A stretch of DNA of 64,000 nucleotides, taken from NCBI GenBank assembly GCA_009909005.1, contig JAAAOG010000064.1, forward strand, positions 1 through 64,000. The letters are read 5' to 3'. Positions 47,216 through 56,798 of this stretch are shown in pieces; positions within the stretch are counted from its first letter, which is position 1, and every line of letters starts with the position of its first letter. The translations under genes were made by a program, and so were the position numbers. The notes below the pieces were generated by a model. That model worked only from the letters and a program-made list of their open reading frames with translations, had not been told where the DNA came from and made no database searches. This stretch comes from Alphaproteobacteria bacterium (GTDB lineage: Bacteria; Pseudomonadota; Alphaproteobacteria; DSM-16000; Inquilinaceae).

Positions 47216-49330
47216 ATGACCCCGCGGCTCCTTCTGGGACTGCTTCTGGCGGCGATGGCCCTGGTCGGCGGCGGCCTGCTGGCGGCCGGCCTGTGGATTG
47301 TCCGGCGGTACGAACAGCAGAGCGGCCTGCTCCCGGATGAGCTGCTCCTCATGCTGGCCGGTGGCGGCCTGCTCGTCTTCTTTCTCCTGTTCGTGCTGGG
47401 CTACACCGCGGCGGAACTGCGATTCCTGCGGCCGATGGCGCATCTGGCCCGGCAGACCAACGCAGCCGCCAATTCCCGGGCCGACCGGGTGGTCGAGGCG
47501 CCGAAGCACCACAGCCTGGGCGAGCTGCCGGACACCGTGGCCGCCCTCTCGCGGGCCCTGGTCTCCTCGCGCAACGAGGTGAAAAAGGCCATGACCACCG
47601 CCACCGCCCGGCTGGACGAGGTGAAGGACCGGCTTGAGGCGATCCTCATCGACCTGACCGAGGGGGTGCTGGTCTGCAATCTCGACCACCGCATCATGCT
47701 CTACAACCAGTCGGCGGTGCGCATCCTCAAGGCACCGGAACAGCTCGGCCTCGGACGCTCGCTGTTCGGCCTGATCACGCGGGAGCCGGTTGTGCACACG
47801 CTGGAGCAGCTGCAATACCGGCTGCATGAGGGGACCGAGCCCTCGCCGACCGAGACCAGCACCACGTTCGTCTGCTCGACCGAGGACATGCGCGGGCTGC
47901 TGCAGGGGCGGATGAGCCTGGTGCTCGACAAGGAGGGAGCCGTCAACGGCTATGTCCTGACCTTCGTCGACATCTCGTCGGACGTCGTGGACCTCGCCCA
48001 CCGGGACTCGCTGCTCCGCCAGGCGACCGAGGGTCTGCGCTCGCCGGTCGCCAATCTGCGCGCCGCGGCCGAAACGCTGGCCACCTTCCCGGCCCTGGCC
48101 GGCAGCGAACGCACCGCCTTCGAGCAGGTGATCTTCAAGGAAAGCAAGAGCCTGAGCGAAAGGCTGGACAGCCTGGCCAGCGCCTATCGCCGGCTGATCG
48201 ACCGGCAATGGCCGTTCTCCGACATCTATTCCGCCGATCTGATCGGCTGCGTCGCCCGCCACCTGAAGGAGCGGGACAATATCGATGTCGTCATGGTCGG
48301 CATTCCGCTCTGGCTGCACGGCGACAGTCATTTCCTGATGCTGACCCTGGAATACGTCATCCGCCGCCTTCAGGCTTTCAGCGGGGCCACGAGCTTCGAC
48401 GTCGAGCCGCTGATGGGCGACCGCAACACCTATATCGAGATCGCCTGGGAGGGCGAGCCGGTCCCGGCGCCGGTGCTCGACGGCTGGCTCGACCTGCCGC
48501 TGGAAGGTGCGATCGGCGACCGCACCGCCCGTCAGGTGCTCGACCATCACGGCAGCGAGATCTGGAGCCAGGCGCGGCGTAGCGGCGAGGCGGCCCTGCG
48601 CCTGCCGCTGCCGGCGCCCGGCCGGCCGCAATTCGACCTGCCGCGCGAGCAGCTGCCGGCCCGGCCGGAATTCTACGATTTCGACCTGATGCACCAGCGC
48701 GAGACGGCCGGCGTGCGCGGGCAGCGGCAATTGCGCGACCTCTCCTACGTCGTGTTCGACACCGAAACGACCGGCCTCCGGCCCTCGGGCGGCGACGAGA
48801 TTATCGCGCTTGCCGGGGTACGCATCGTCAACAGCCGCATTCTGGCCGGCGAGACCTTCGTCCGGCTGGTCAATCCGCACCGGCCGATCCCGCCGGCCTC
48901 GATCCGCTTCCACCAGATCACCGATGCCATGGTGCGCGACAAGCCGCCGATCCAGACGGTGCTGCCGCAGTTCAAGGCCTTTGTCGGCGACGCCGTCCTG
49001 GTCGCGCACAACGCCGCCTTCGACATGAAGTTCATCCGCACCAAGGAGACCGAGTCCGGGACCTTCTTTGACAATCCCGTGCTCGACTCGCTGCTGCTGT
49101 CGGTGCTGCTGGAGGAGCAGGAGACCGACCACACGCTCGACGGCATCGCGGCGCGTTTCGGGGTCGAGGTGACCCGCCGCCATACCGCCCTGGGCGATGC
49201 CATGGTCACCGCCGGCGTCTTCCTGCATTTCCTCGACCTGCTGGAGGCCCAGGGCATTCACACGCTCGACCAGGCCTTCGAGGCAACCGAAAGCCTGCTC
49301 GAAGTGCGCAAGGAACAGGAGCAGTACTGA
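47216..49330 (+). CDS. Membrane sensor fused to a DnaQ-like 3'-5' exonuclease
   Basis: This 704-aa fusion has two TM helices (about residues 5-28 and 44-66), a HAMP-like linker, a PAS domain from ~139 ([19 protein letters not shown]), a DHp-like helix without His ([17 protein letters not shown]), and a degenerate ATPase-like region. A DEDDh exonuclease follows from ~510: Asp515 and Glu517 in FDTETTG, Asp in HNAAFDMKF, and HTALGDA. All DEDDh residues appear present, whereas the kinase part looks inactive. In gammaproteobacteria a DnaQ-like gene sits near the CrbS acetate sensor, so a linked role is likely. The next gene starts on its stop codon. Confidence 0.82.
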   Translation: MTPRLLLGLLLAAMALVGGGLLAAGLWIVRRYEQQSGLLPDELLLMLAGGGLLVFFLLFVLGYTAAELRFLRPMAHLARQTNAAANSRADRVVEAPKHHSLGELPDTVAALSRALVSSRNEVKKAMTTATARLDEVKDRLEAILIDLTEGVLVCNLDHRIMLYNQSAVRILKAPEQLGLGRSLFGLITREPVVHTLEQLQYRLHEGTEPSPTETSTTFVCSTEDMRGLLQGRMSLVLDKEGAVNGYVLTFVDISSDVVDLAHRDSLLRQATEGLRSPVANLRAAAETLATFPALAGSERTAFEQVIFKESKSLSERLDSLASAYRRLIDRQWPFSDIYSADLIGCVARHLKERDNIDVVMVGIPLWLHGDSHFLMLTLEYVIRRLQAFSGATSFDVEPLMGDRNTYIEIAWEGEPVPAPVLDGWLDLPLEGAIGDRTARQVLDHHGSEIWSQARRSGEAALRLPLPAPGRPQFDLPREQLPARPEFYDFDLMHQRETAGVRGQRQLRDLSYVVFDTETTGLRPSGGDEIIALAGVRIVNSRILAGETFVRLVNPHRPIPPASIRFHQITDAMVRDKPPIQTVLPQFKAFVGDAVLVAHNAAFDMKFIRTKETESGTFFDNPVLDSLLLSVLLEEQETDHTLDGIAARFGVEVTRRHTALGDAMVTAGVFLHFLDLLEAQGIHTLDQAFEATESLLEVRKEQEQY

Positions 49331-49665
49331 TGGCCGGCACGCCACAGGCGGAACGGGGCGGCGGCCCGGGCGGCGGCGAGGCGGTCACAGGCGCGGGGGG
49401 TGGCCCGGCGGGCGGGCCCAGGATCGGCGAGCGGTCGATCGGGCTGTTCGTTGCCGCCGTCTTCCTGCTCAGCCCGATCGGCCTGGCCATCTTCAGCGTC
49501 CCGCAGCTGGCGTTCGGCTTCCCCGTCCTCGCCCTCTATCTCTTCGGCGTCTGGGCGGTGATCATCGCCCTGCTGGCCGGACTCGCGCGCCTCGGCGAGG
49601 CGAGCGAGGCGGCAGCCGAGGCCGGGCCGCCGACTGCCGGGGAGCCGTCCGGCGGCGAGGCCTAG
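49330..49665 (+). CDS. Small two-TM protein, partner of the symporter-kinase
   Basis: This 111-aa protein has a Gly-rich N-terminal ~35 residues, then two close hydrophobic helices (LFVAAVFLLSPIGLAIF and ALYLFGVWAVIIALLAGLA), and an Ala/Glu-rich end. That layout resembles the small DUF4212/DUF485-type proteins paired with sodium-solute symporters. Its ATG overlaps the stop of the exonuclease gene, and the symporter-kinase begins 10 bp later. No closer match is recognised. Confidence 0.65.
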   Translation: MAGTPQAERGGGPGGGEAVTGAGGGPAGGPRIGERSIGLFVAAVFLLSPIGLAIFSVPQLAFGFPVLALYLFGVWAVIIALLAGLARLGEASEAAAEAGPPTAGEPSGGEA

Positions 49666-49674
49666 GGGGACGCC

Positions 49675-52428
49675 ATGCTGGAAGGCTGGGTCATCCTCCT
49701 CGTCTCCTTCGGCTATCTCTGCCTGCTCTTCGCCATCGCCTATTACGGCGATCTGCGGGCCGATCGCGGCCGCAGCCTGATCACCCCGGCCGTCTACAGC
49801 CTGTCGATCGCCGTCTACTGCACCTCCTGGACCTTTTACGGCAGCGTCGGCCTGGCCTCGCAGAGCGGCCTCAGCTTCCTGCCGATCTATCTCGGGCCGA
49901 CCCTGACCTTCGTGCTGTGGTGGTTCGTGCTGCGCAAGATCATCAGGATCAGCAAGCGCAACCGCATCACCTCGATCGCCGACTTCATTTCCGCGCGGTA
50001 CGGCAAAAGCGGCGTTCTTTCCGGCCTCGTTACCGTGATCGCGGTGATCGGCATCATGCCCTACATTGCCTTGCAGCTGAAGGCGGTGTCGGTCAGCTTC
50101 AACGTCCTTCTGCAATACCCGGACGTCGCCACGCCGGCCGCCACCGCCACTGTCCCCTGGCTGGCCGACACGGCCTTTTACGTCGCAATCACGCTGGCTG
50201 CCTTCACCATCCTCTTCGGCACCCGCCATATCGACGCCAGCGAGCACCATGAGGGCATGGTCTGTGCCGTCGCCTTCGAGTCGATCGTCAAGCTGCTCGC
50301 ATTCCTCGCCGTCGGGCTCTACGTCGTTTTCGGCCTCTACGACGGCCCGGGCGAAATATCCGCCGCCGCCCTGGCCGATCCCGATCTGGCGCCGCTGCTG
50401 ACGCTCAATAATCTCGGCCAGTATGGCCAGTGGATGAGCATGACCCTGCTGTCCATGGCGGCGATCATCTGCCTGCCGCGGCAGTTCCAGGTCACCGTGG
50501 TCGAGACCACCGATGAACGGCACCTGCACAAGGCGGTCTGGCTGTTCCCGCTCTATCTCCTGGCCATCAACCTGTTCGTCCTGCCGCTGGGCTTGGCGGG
50601 CCGGCTGACCTTTCCCGACGGCAGCGTCGACGCCGACACCTTCGTCCTCACATTGCCGATGCTCGGGCAGCAGGAGGCGCTGACCCTCTTCGCCTTCATC
50701 GGCGGACTCTCTGCGGCGACCGGCATGGTGATCGTCGCCACCATCGCCCTCAGCACCATGGTCTGCAACGACCTGATTATGCCCGTCCTGCTGCGGCTGC
50801 CGGCCCTGCAGGCGAGCGAGCGGGGGGAGCTGACCGGGCTGCTGCTGGGCATCAGGCGGGCGGCGATCGTCGGGCTGATCCTGCTCGGCTATCTGTATTT
50901 CCGCTATATCGGCGAATCCTACGCCCTGGTCTCGATCGGCCTGATCTCCTTCGCCGCCGCCGCCCAGTTCGCGCCGGTAATCATCGGCGGGCTGTTCTGG
51001 CGCGGCGGCACGCGGGCCGGGGCGCTGACCGGCCTCAGCCTCGGCTTTCTCGTCTGGGCCTATACGCTGCTGCTGCCCTCGCTCGCCCAGTCGGGCTGGC
51101 TGCCGGCCGGGATGATCGAGGACGGGCCCCTCGGCCTCGGCCTGCTGCGCCCCTACGCGCTGTTCGGGCTGGAGGGCCTGGACCACATCACCCATGCCGT
51201 GCTCTGGAGCCTGACGGCCAATATCTTCGGCTATCTCATCGTCTCGCTGCAGACCCGCCAGAGCCCGGTCGAGCAGATCCAGGCGCACGCCTTCGTCTCG
51301 GTGCTGCGCACCGCCGGGCCCTATCAGGGGCTCGGCTATTGGCGCGGCAGCATCACGGTCGCCGACATCCGCGCCCTGGTCGGCCGCTATATCGGGCACG
51401 AGCGGGCCGAGCGCGAATTCGCCGCCTTCGCGTCCGCCAACGGCCTGTCGCTGGAAGCCGGCGAGGCCGCCGATGCCCGCCTGGTCGGCTTTGCGGAGCG
51501 GGTGCTGGCGGGGGCGATCGGTACCGCCTCGGCCCGCGGCGTCATCGGCTCGGCGGTCAAGGGCGAGGTGCTGGGCATGGACCGGGTGATGGAGATCCTC
51601 GACGAGGCCACCCAGATCCGCGAATACAGCCGCCGGCTGGAGCAGAAATCCCGGCAGCTGGAGCTGACCACCGCCGAGCTCAAGGCGGCGAATGAGCGGC
51701 TGAAGGAACTCGACCGGCTGAAGGACGACTTCCTCGCCACGGTCAGCCACGAGCTGCGCACGCCGCTCACCTCGATCCGTTCCTTTTCCGAAATCCTCTA
51801 CGACACGCCGGCGATCGAGACGGGCGAGCGCCAGCAATTCCTCGACGTCATCATCAAGGAAAGCGACCGGCTGACGCGGCTGATCAACCAGATCCTCGAC
51901 CTCGCCAAGATGGAGGCGGGGCGGATGGACTGGAATCTCGCCGATCTCGATCCCGGCGGCGTCATCGTCGACTCGCTGAACGCCACGCGCGGACTGATCC
52001 GCGACAACGAAGTGCAGGTCGATGTCGACCTGCCCGGCTGGCTGCCGCCGGTCACCGCCGACCGTGACCGGCTGATCCAGGTGCTGGTCAATCTGATCTC
52101 CAACGCCGTCAAGTGCTGCGCCCGGCCGCAGGGCTGGGTGCACGTCTCGGCCAAGGTGCGGGGACGCTGGCTGCGGGTCGATGTGGTCGACAACGGCCCC
52201 GGCGTGCCGCCGGAAAGCCGCGAACAGATCTTCGAGAAGTTCCACCAGATCGGCGGCGCCCTGCCGGCCGCCCAGCCGGGCACCGGGCTGGGCCTGGCGA
52301 TCTGCCGGCAGATCATCCAGCATTTCGGCGGCCGCATCTGGGTGGAAGGCGCCCCCGGCGACGGCGCCACCTTCTCCTTCACCCTCCCCATCCGCCCCAC
52401 CGAAGACACCCGCGCAGCCGCACAGTAG
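49675..52428 (+). CDS. Sodium:solute symporter-type sensor histidine kinase (CrbS/CbrA-like)
   Basis: This 917-aa sensor has an SLC5/SSSF-like transporter part with about 12-13 TMs over residues 1-530 (SWTFYGSVGLASQSGLSFLP early), then a linker domain with coiled-coil (LEQKSRQLELTTAELKAANE), a DHp domain with His692 in VSHELRTPLTSIRS, and an ATPase domain with NLISNAVKCC, DNGPGVPP and GTGLGLAICRQII. Kinases of this type (CrbS, CbrA) control acetate or amino acid use. Here it faces an actP cluster 6 kb away. No PAS domain was evident. The receiver upstream is the nearest regulator. Confidence 0.9.
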   Translation: MLEGWVILLVSFGYLCLLFAIAYYGDLRADRGRSLITPAVYSLSIAVYCTSWTFYGSVGLASQSGLSFLPIYLGPTLTFVLWWFVLRKIIRISKRNRITSIADFISARYGKSGVLSGLVTVIAVIGIMPYIALQLKAVSVSFNVLLQYPDVATPAATATVPWLADTAFYVAITLAAFTILFGTRHIDASEHHEGMVCAVAFESIVKLLAFLAVGLYVVFGLYDGPGEISAAALADPDLAPLLTLNNLGQYGQWMSMTLLSMAAIICLPRQFQVTVVETTDERHLHKAVWLFPLYLLAINLFVLPLGLAGRLTFPDGSVDADTFVLTLPMLGQQEALTLFAFIGGLSAATGMVIVATIALSTMVCNDLIMPVLLRLPALQASERGELTGLLLGIRRAAIVGLILLGYLYFRYIGESYALVSIGLISFAAAAQFAPVIIGGLFWRGGTRAGALTGLSLGFLVWAYTLLLPSLAQSGWLPAGMIEDGPLGLGLLRPYALFGLEGLDHITHAVLWSLTANIFGYLIVSLQTRQSPVEQIQAHAFVSVLRTAGPYQGLGYWRGSITVADIRALVGRYIGHERAEREFAAFASANGLSLEAGEAADARLVGFAERVLAGAIGTASARGVIGSAVKGEVLGMDRVMEILDEATQIREYSRRLEQKSRQLELTTAELKAANERLKELDRLKDDFLATVSHELRTPLTSIRSFSEILYDTPAIETGERQQFLDVIIKESDRLTRLINQILDLAKMEAGRMDWNLADLDPGGVIVDSLNATRGLIRDNEVQVDVDLPGWLPPVTADRDRLIQVLVNLISNAVKCCARPQGWVHVSAKVRGRWLRVDVVDNGPGVPPESREQIFEKFHQIGGALPAAQPGTGLGLAICRQIIQHFGGRIWVEGAPGDGATFSFTLPIRPTEDTRAAAQ

Positions 52429-52452
52429 GGGCGCGCGGCGGGAGGGGTGCGG

Positions 52453-52645
52453 GCGGCGAGACGCCGACCCTCCGAAGTGCTGCCGCGAAGCGGCTGCCGG
52501 CGGCGAGACGCCGCCGCTCCAAGGTTGCTGCCGCGAAGCGGCTGCCGGCGGCGAGACGCCGCCGCTCCAAGGTTGCTGCCGCAAAGCGGCAGCCGGCGGC
52601 GAGACGCCGCCGCTCCGAAGTTGCCGCCGCAAAGCGGCGGTGCCG
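52453..52645. repeat. 48-bp tandem repeats, three full copies plus partials
   Basis: Full copies lie at 52490-52537, 52538-52585 and 52586-52633, with a diverged copy before and a partial after. Each unit holds two perfect hairpins, CGGCGGCG-AGA-CGCCGCCG and GCCGC-GAA-GCGGC. The block fills the gap between the kinase and EamA genes. The 48-bp period keeps all frames open, which creates spurious long frames. Confidence 0.85.
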
Positions 52646-52691
52646 AACGGCGTGCTGGCGGGCGGCCGGGAAATCGGCTAGGAGCGGAGGC

Positions 52692-53633
52692 ATGTCCGAC
52701 GCTCCCACCCGCGCGCAGCCACAGGCGCTCATGCTGGCCGCGATGCCCGGTCTGTTCGTCCTGTTGTGGTCGACCGGCTTTATCGGCGCGCGGCTGGGGC
52801 TGCCCTATGCCGAGCCGCTGACCTTTCTCGCCCTGCGCTTCGCCCTGGTCGTCGTCCTGTTCGCGCTGGCCATGGCGGCCTGGCGCGTGCCCTGGCCCGG
52901 CCTGCGCGCCGGCCGGCACGAGGCGGTGACCGGCGTGCTGCTGCATTCCGGCTATCTCGGCGCCGTCTTCGCCGCCATCGACCATGGCCTGCCGGCCGCC
53001 CTGGCGGCCCTGATCGTCGGGCTGCAGCCGCTTTTGACGGGTGCCGTCTCCGGGCCGCTGCTGGGCGAGCAGGTCAGCCCGCGGCAATGGCTGGGTTTGG
53101 CGCTCGGCCTCGCCGGCGTCGCCATCGTGCTGTCGGAAAAGCTGGCGGCCGGCGGCGAACAGATGTTCACCGGCTTCGGGCCGGAAGCCGTCGGCCTCGC
53201 CCTGGTCGGTCTTGTCGCGATCACCGCGGGCACGCTGTACCAGAAGCGCCATGGCGGCGGGCTCGACTGGCGCCCGGCGGCGCTCGCCCAGTACGGCGCG
53301 GCGCTGCTGGTGACCGGCGGCCTGGCGCTCGCTTTCGAGACCAACCGCATCACCTGGCATCCGGACTTCGTGATTGCCCTGGCCTGGCTCGTCGTGGTGC
53401 TGTCGATCGGCGCGGTCGGCCTGCTGATGCTGCTGATTCGCCGCGGCGCCGCCGCCCGGGTGGCCAGCCTGTTCTATCTGGTGCCGCCCTGCACGGCGGT
53501 GGTCGCCTGGCTGCTGTTCGACGAGCGCTTCGGCCTGGTGGCGCTGGCCGGCATGGCGGTGACGGTCGCCGGGGTGGCCCTGGTCGTGGCGCGGCCCGCA
53601 GCCCGCACCCCCGCCGCCGCGCCCGAAGAGTGA
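52692..53633 (+). CDS. EamA family (DMT) transporter
   Basis: This 313-aa membrane protein has ten hydrophobic segments and two EamA repeats. The first starts PGLFVLLWSTGFIGARLGLP and the second near GLALVGLVAITAGTLYQKR. DMT proteins of this group export amino acids or drugs; the substrate cannot be told. The ATG at 52692 has GGAG nine bases upstream. The frame is open far upstream through the repeats and the kinase gene, but that is not coding. Confidence 0.87.
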   Translation: MSDAPTRAQPQALMLAAMPGLFVLLWSTGFIGARLGLPYAEPLTFLALRFALVVVLFALAMAAWRVPWPGLRAGRHEAVTGVLLHSGYLGAVFAAIDHGLPAALAALIVGLQPLLTGAVSGPLLGEQVSPRQWLGLALGLAGVAIVLSEKLAAGGEQMFTGFGPEAVGLALVGLVAITAGTLYQKRHGGGLDWRPAALAQYGAALLVTGGLALAFETNRITWHPDFVIALAWLVVVLSIGAVGLLMLLIRRGAAARVASLFYLVPPCTAVVAWLLFDERFGLVALAGMAVTVAGVALVVARPAARTPAAAPEE

Positions 53634-53647
53634 GGACGACACGGCCC

Positions 53648-54220
53648 ATGGACCTGTTTCTGCAGGAACTCGACAAGACCATTGCCCTGGCCCGGGCGAT
53701 GCGCGACGACCCGGTCCTGGCCGGCACGGTCGCCGCAATCGCCGGCGCCTGCACCGACAGCCTGCGGGCCGGCGGCACGGTTCTGTTCTGCGGCAATGGC
53801 GGCAGTGCGGCGGACAGCCAGCACCTGGCGGCCGAGCTTGTGGGCAAGCTGTGCTTCGACCGGCCGGGGCTGGCGGCGATCGCCCTGACCACCGACAGCT
53901 CCGCCCTGACCGCCATCGGCAATGATTACGGCTTCGATCGAGTCTTCGCCCGCCAGGTCGAGGCGCTGGGCCGGCCGGGCGACGTGCTGGTCGGGATTTC
54001 CACCTCGGGCAATTCGGCCAACGTCAAGGCGGCACTGGCGACGGCGCGGGAGCGGGGGCTGGTGACGGTCGGGCTGACCGGTGGCAGCGGTGGCACCATG
54101 GCCCCGCTGTGCGACCATCTCGTCGTCGTCCCCGCAGGCGAGACCCAGAAGATCCAGGAAGGCCATATCCTCATCGGCCATGTCGTCTGCGCCCTGGTCG
54201 AAAGCGCCATCCACGGCTGA
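53648..54220 (+). CDS. SIS-domain isomerase, GmhA/DiaA-like
   Basis: This 190-aa phosphosugar-binding protein matches sedoheptulose 7-phosphate isomerase (GmhA), which starts ADP-heptose synthesis for LPS. Motifs are FCGNGGSAADSQHLAAELVGK, ALTTDSSALTAIGNDYGFD, GISTSGNSANV, and the final QKIQEGHILIGHVVCALVE. DiaA, a replication factor, shares this fold, but the QEGH end fits GmhA. The rest of the heptose pathway is not in the window. It follows the EamA gene by 14 bp. Confidence 0.85.
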   Translation: MDLFLQELDKTIALARAMRDDPVLAGTVAAIAGACTDSLRAGGTVLFCGNGGSAADSQHLAAELVGKLCFDRPGLAAIALTTDSSALTAIGNDYGFDRVFARQVEALGRPGDVLVGISTSGNSANVKAALATARERGLVTVGLTGGSGGTMAPLCDHLVVVPAGETQKIQEGHILIGHVVCALVESAIHG

Positions 54221-54231
54221 CCCGGGCCGTG

Positions 54232-54954
54232 ATGGACCGGCAGAGGATGGACTGGCGGATCGACGCGACCCTCGGCCAAGCCGATGCCGGCGGGCTCCGC
54301 CTGTCGGACGGCGGGCTGCTGGTCGTGCTGGCCCCGCGCGGCCTGGCGGACCGGCTGCCGCTCTCGACGCTGTCGGCCGAGGAACGCGACCGCCATGACC
54401 GCTTCCGGCTGCCGGCCGACCGCGCACGGTTCCTGGTCGCCCATGCCCTGAAGCGGCAGGTGCTGGGCGGGCTGCTCGGCCGCCCCGGCGCGTCGCTCCG
54501 CTTCGCGCCCCTCGAGCATGGCAAGCCGGTGCTGGTCGACGCCGGCCTGCATTTCAACCTCTCGCATAGCGGTGACCGGGTCGCCCTGGCGGTCGCGGCG
54601 CATGCTCCGGTCGGCATCGATGTCGAGCAGATCACCCGGGAGCCGGCCGGCCTTCCGGCCGACTACGTGTTTCATCCCGGCGACGTCATCGCCGGCGCCG
54701 GGCCGGAAACCGCCGACCGCTTTCTTGCCGCCTGGACCCTGAAGGAGGCGATGGCGAAGAGCGCCGGCCTGGGTCTCGGCCTGGATTTCCGCACCCTGCG
54801 CCTGGAAAGCCTGCCCGATGGTTGCCACCGCGGCGTTCACCCGCTGGGTCCGTGGCTGGGCCGCTGGGGCCGGCTGGACGCCCGCACCCACATGGCGATT
54901 GCCGCCGCCCGCCCCTGGCGCACCGAGCGCCTCGTCGGCATCAACGCGGATTAA
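54232..54954 (+). CDS. 4'-phosphopantetheinyl transferase (Sfp type)
   Basis: This 240-aa enzyme moves the phosphopantetheine arm of CoA to carrier proteins of fatty acid, polyketide or peptide synthases. The Mg-binding motif is PVGIDVEQI and the catalytic helix is AAWTLKEAMAKSAG, matching the WxxKEAxxK signature. HFNLSHSGDRVALAV gives the usual N-proximal strand. An ATG five codons later (54247) is an alternative start. It follows the isomerase by 11 bp and ends with a 4-bp overlap with the convergent glycosyltransferase. Confidence 0.85.
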   Translation: MDRQRMDWRIDATLGQADAGGLRLSDGGLLVVLAPRGLADRLPLSTLSAEERDRHDRFRLPADRARFLVAHALKRQVLGGLLGRPGASLRFAPLEHGKPVLVDAGLHFNLSHSGDRVALAVAAHAPVGIDVEQITREPAGLPADYVFHPGDVIAGAGPETADRFLAAWTLKEAMAKSAGLGLGLDFRTLRLESLPDGCHRGVHPLGPWLGRWGRLDARTHMAIAAARPWRTERLVGINAD

Positions 54955-56114
54955 GCGTGCTCCGCCCTGCCCTCGCGGTACCAGGCGATGATGCGGGCGG
55001 CGTTGCGGTCCCAGGTGAAGCCGCCCGCCGCGATCCGGGCCCGGCCCGCGTCCCCCAGCTGCCGCCGCAGCGCCGGGTCGCCGGCGAGGCGCTCCAGCCC
55101 CTCGGCAAAGCCGTCCGGCGGCACCAGCCAGGCCGTCTCGCCATGGGTCAGCACCTCGCGGATATTGGCACTGTCGATCGACAGCACCGCCTTGCCCAGC
55201 GCCATGTACTCGAACAGCTTGAGCGGACTGGCATAGGGCGTGACGCCCGGCACCAGGGCGATATCGAAGGCGGCGACATGCCGGGCGATGTCCTCGCGCC
55301 CCACCACGCCGGTAATGGTGAGCCGATCGGCGACGCCGAGACGGGCGGCCATGGCCTCCAGCTCCGGGCGAGCCGGGCCGTCGCCGACGACCAGCACATG
55401 CCGGTCGCGATCGGGCGCCGCCGCCACGCATTCGAGCAGCAGGTCGAGCTTGTTCCAGGCCCGCAGAAAGCCGGTAAAGCCCAGCACCGTCCGCCCGGCA
55501 AGGCCGAGCGCCGCCTTGGCCTCCTCTGCCGGGGGCGTGTCGGCGAAGCGGGCCGGGTCGATGCCATTGGGAACAACCATGATCCGCCGGTCCGGGACGC
55601 CGCAGGACCGGACATAGCCGGCCAGCACTGCGGTCACCGGCAGCACGAGATCGGCCCGCCGCCAGATCAGCCGCTGGAACAGGCGGCCGAGTCCCTGCAG
55701 CTGCAGGCCGTCATGGGCGCTGCGTTCCTCGTAGAGCGGCCCGTTGACTTCCAGCAGCAGCGGCCGGACGCCGAAGGCGCGGGCGACGGCGCCGGCGGCC
55801 AGGAACAGGCTGTAGCGCTCATAGACCATGTCGGGGCGATGGCGGCGGATCGCCCGCACCAGGCGCACCAGGGCGGGGAGGTTGTAGCCGACCTCCATCA
55901 GCTCGAACAGCCAGGGGGCGACGGCCTGCTTGAGCCGTGCCGTGCCGCCCGCCGTACCGCCGAAGGGCACCCGGCCGAAGCCGGCCGGTCCGACCAGCAC
56001 CACCCTGTGTCCGGCCCGTTCGAAGGCGCTCTTCAGCTCCAGAAGATGGACCGCCTGGCCGTCCTGGCTGCCGAGGCGGTGATGCATGAGAATGGTGAGC
56101 GGCGCGTCGGTCAT
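54951..56114 (-). CDS. Glycosyltransferase family 4
   Basis: This 387-aa GT-B glycosyltransferase has an N-terminal half with the start ILMHHRLGSQDGQAVHLLEL. The C-terminal half holds VVPNGIDPARFADTP, FTGFLRAWNKLDLLLE, and the sugar-nucleotide part PLKLFEYMALGKAVLSID, with the EX7E-like Glu residues. It should transfer a sugar from a nucleotide donor to a cell-surface glycan. No signal or TM is seen. The gene follows the exonuclease gene by 12 bp on the same strand. Confidence 0.87.
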   Translation of the reverse strand: MTDAPLTILMHHRLGSQDGQAVHLLELKSAFERAGHRVVLVGPAGFGRVPFGGTAGGTARLKQAVAPWLFELMEVGYNLPALVRLVRAIRRHRPDMVYERYSLFLAAGAVARAFGVRPLLLEVNGPLYEERSAHDGLQLQGLGRLFQRLIWRRADLVLPVTAVLAGYVRSCGVPDRRIMVVPNGIDPARFADTPPAEEAKAALGLAGRTVLGFTGFLRAWNKLDLLLECVAAAPDRDRHVLVVGDGPARPELEAMAARLGVADRLTITGVVGREDIARHVAAFDIALVPGVTPYASPLKLFEYMALGKAVLSIDSANIREVLTHGETAWLVPPDGFAEGLERLAGDPALRRQLGDAGRARIAAGGFTWDRNAARIIAWYREGRAEHA

Positions 56115-56126
56115 CGAAAGCGAGGG

Positions 56127-56798
56127 TCAGAACTGCGGCATGTCGTGCTGCGGCGGCCGGCCCGGGTGCTTCTTGGCCCTGCCGGTCAGCTGCCGTAGCT
56201 TAACGTACATCATCGCCGCCATCAGCGCGTCATTGAACGCGTCATGCTGGTCGCGATAGGGCAGATCGAGTTCCTCGACGATCGTTTCAAAGCGCAGATC
56301 GATCTGGCGATAGGGCTGGCCGCGATACTTCCAGTCGTAATACAGGCTAGAGACTTCGATCGGCTTGCTCGGCAGGGTCGTGCCCAGCATGATTTTCAAA
56401 TATTTATTGATCATCGCCACATCGAACGAGATGTAATAATTGACCAGCGGCCGGCTGCCGATGAAGTAGAGAAACTTCTCCAGGGCATCGGGGGCGCGCT
56501 GGGCATCGGCCACATCCACCGGGCGCAGCCGGTGGATGCGCACGGCCGAATGGTCGATCTCCACCCAGGGCCGGATGAGCAGTTCCAGCCGCTCGCTGGT
56601 CAGGATCTGATTGCCGCGGATCTTGATGGCACAAATCGAGACGATCTCGTCGACCTCGAGATTGAGGCCCGTCGTCTCACAGTCGATGGCAACGACTTCG
56701 CCGGTGGTATCAGGCTCCCAGAGGAACCTGAACTTCGGCTCCTGTAGCATCCACTTCGAGAACCACCAGTGCAGGGCGTGGAGGACAGGATCATTCAT
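56127..56798 (-). CDS. DnaQ-like 3'-5' exonuclease of the acetate cluster
   Basis: This 223-aa stand-alone DEDDh exonuclease has VAIDCETTGLNLEVDE (Asp and Glu), a middle Asp in ISFDVAMINKYL, and HDAFNDALMAA (His and Asp). The N-terminal ~45 residues are aromatic-rich. Its ATG overlaps the stop of the DUF294 gene by ATGA. DnaQ-DUF294 pairs beside actP occur in several proteobacteria, but the nucleic acid or nucleotide substrate is unknown. Confidence 0.85.
   Translation of the reverse strand: MNDPVLHALHWWFSKWMLQEPKFRFLWEPDTTGEVVAIDCETTGLNLEVDEIVSICAIKIRGNQILTSERLELLIRPWVEIDHSAVRIHRLRPVDVADAQRAPDALEKFLYFIGSRPLVNYYISFDVAMINKYLKIMLGTTLPSKPIEVSSLYYDWKYRGQPYRQIDLRFETIVEELDLPYRDQHDAFNDALMAAMMYVKLRQLTGRAKKHPGRPPQHDMPQF

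Noticed and set aside
52453-52645. CRISPR array
   Set aside because: Units are contiguous with no unique spacers, and no cas genes are present.
52447-52821. Frames running through the 48-bp repeats
   Set aside because: The repeat length is a multiple of three, so all frames stay open; the products are just repeated peptide units.
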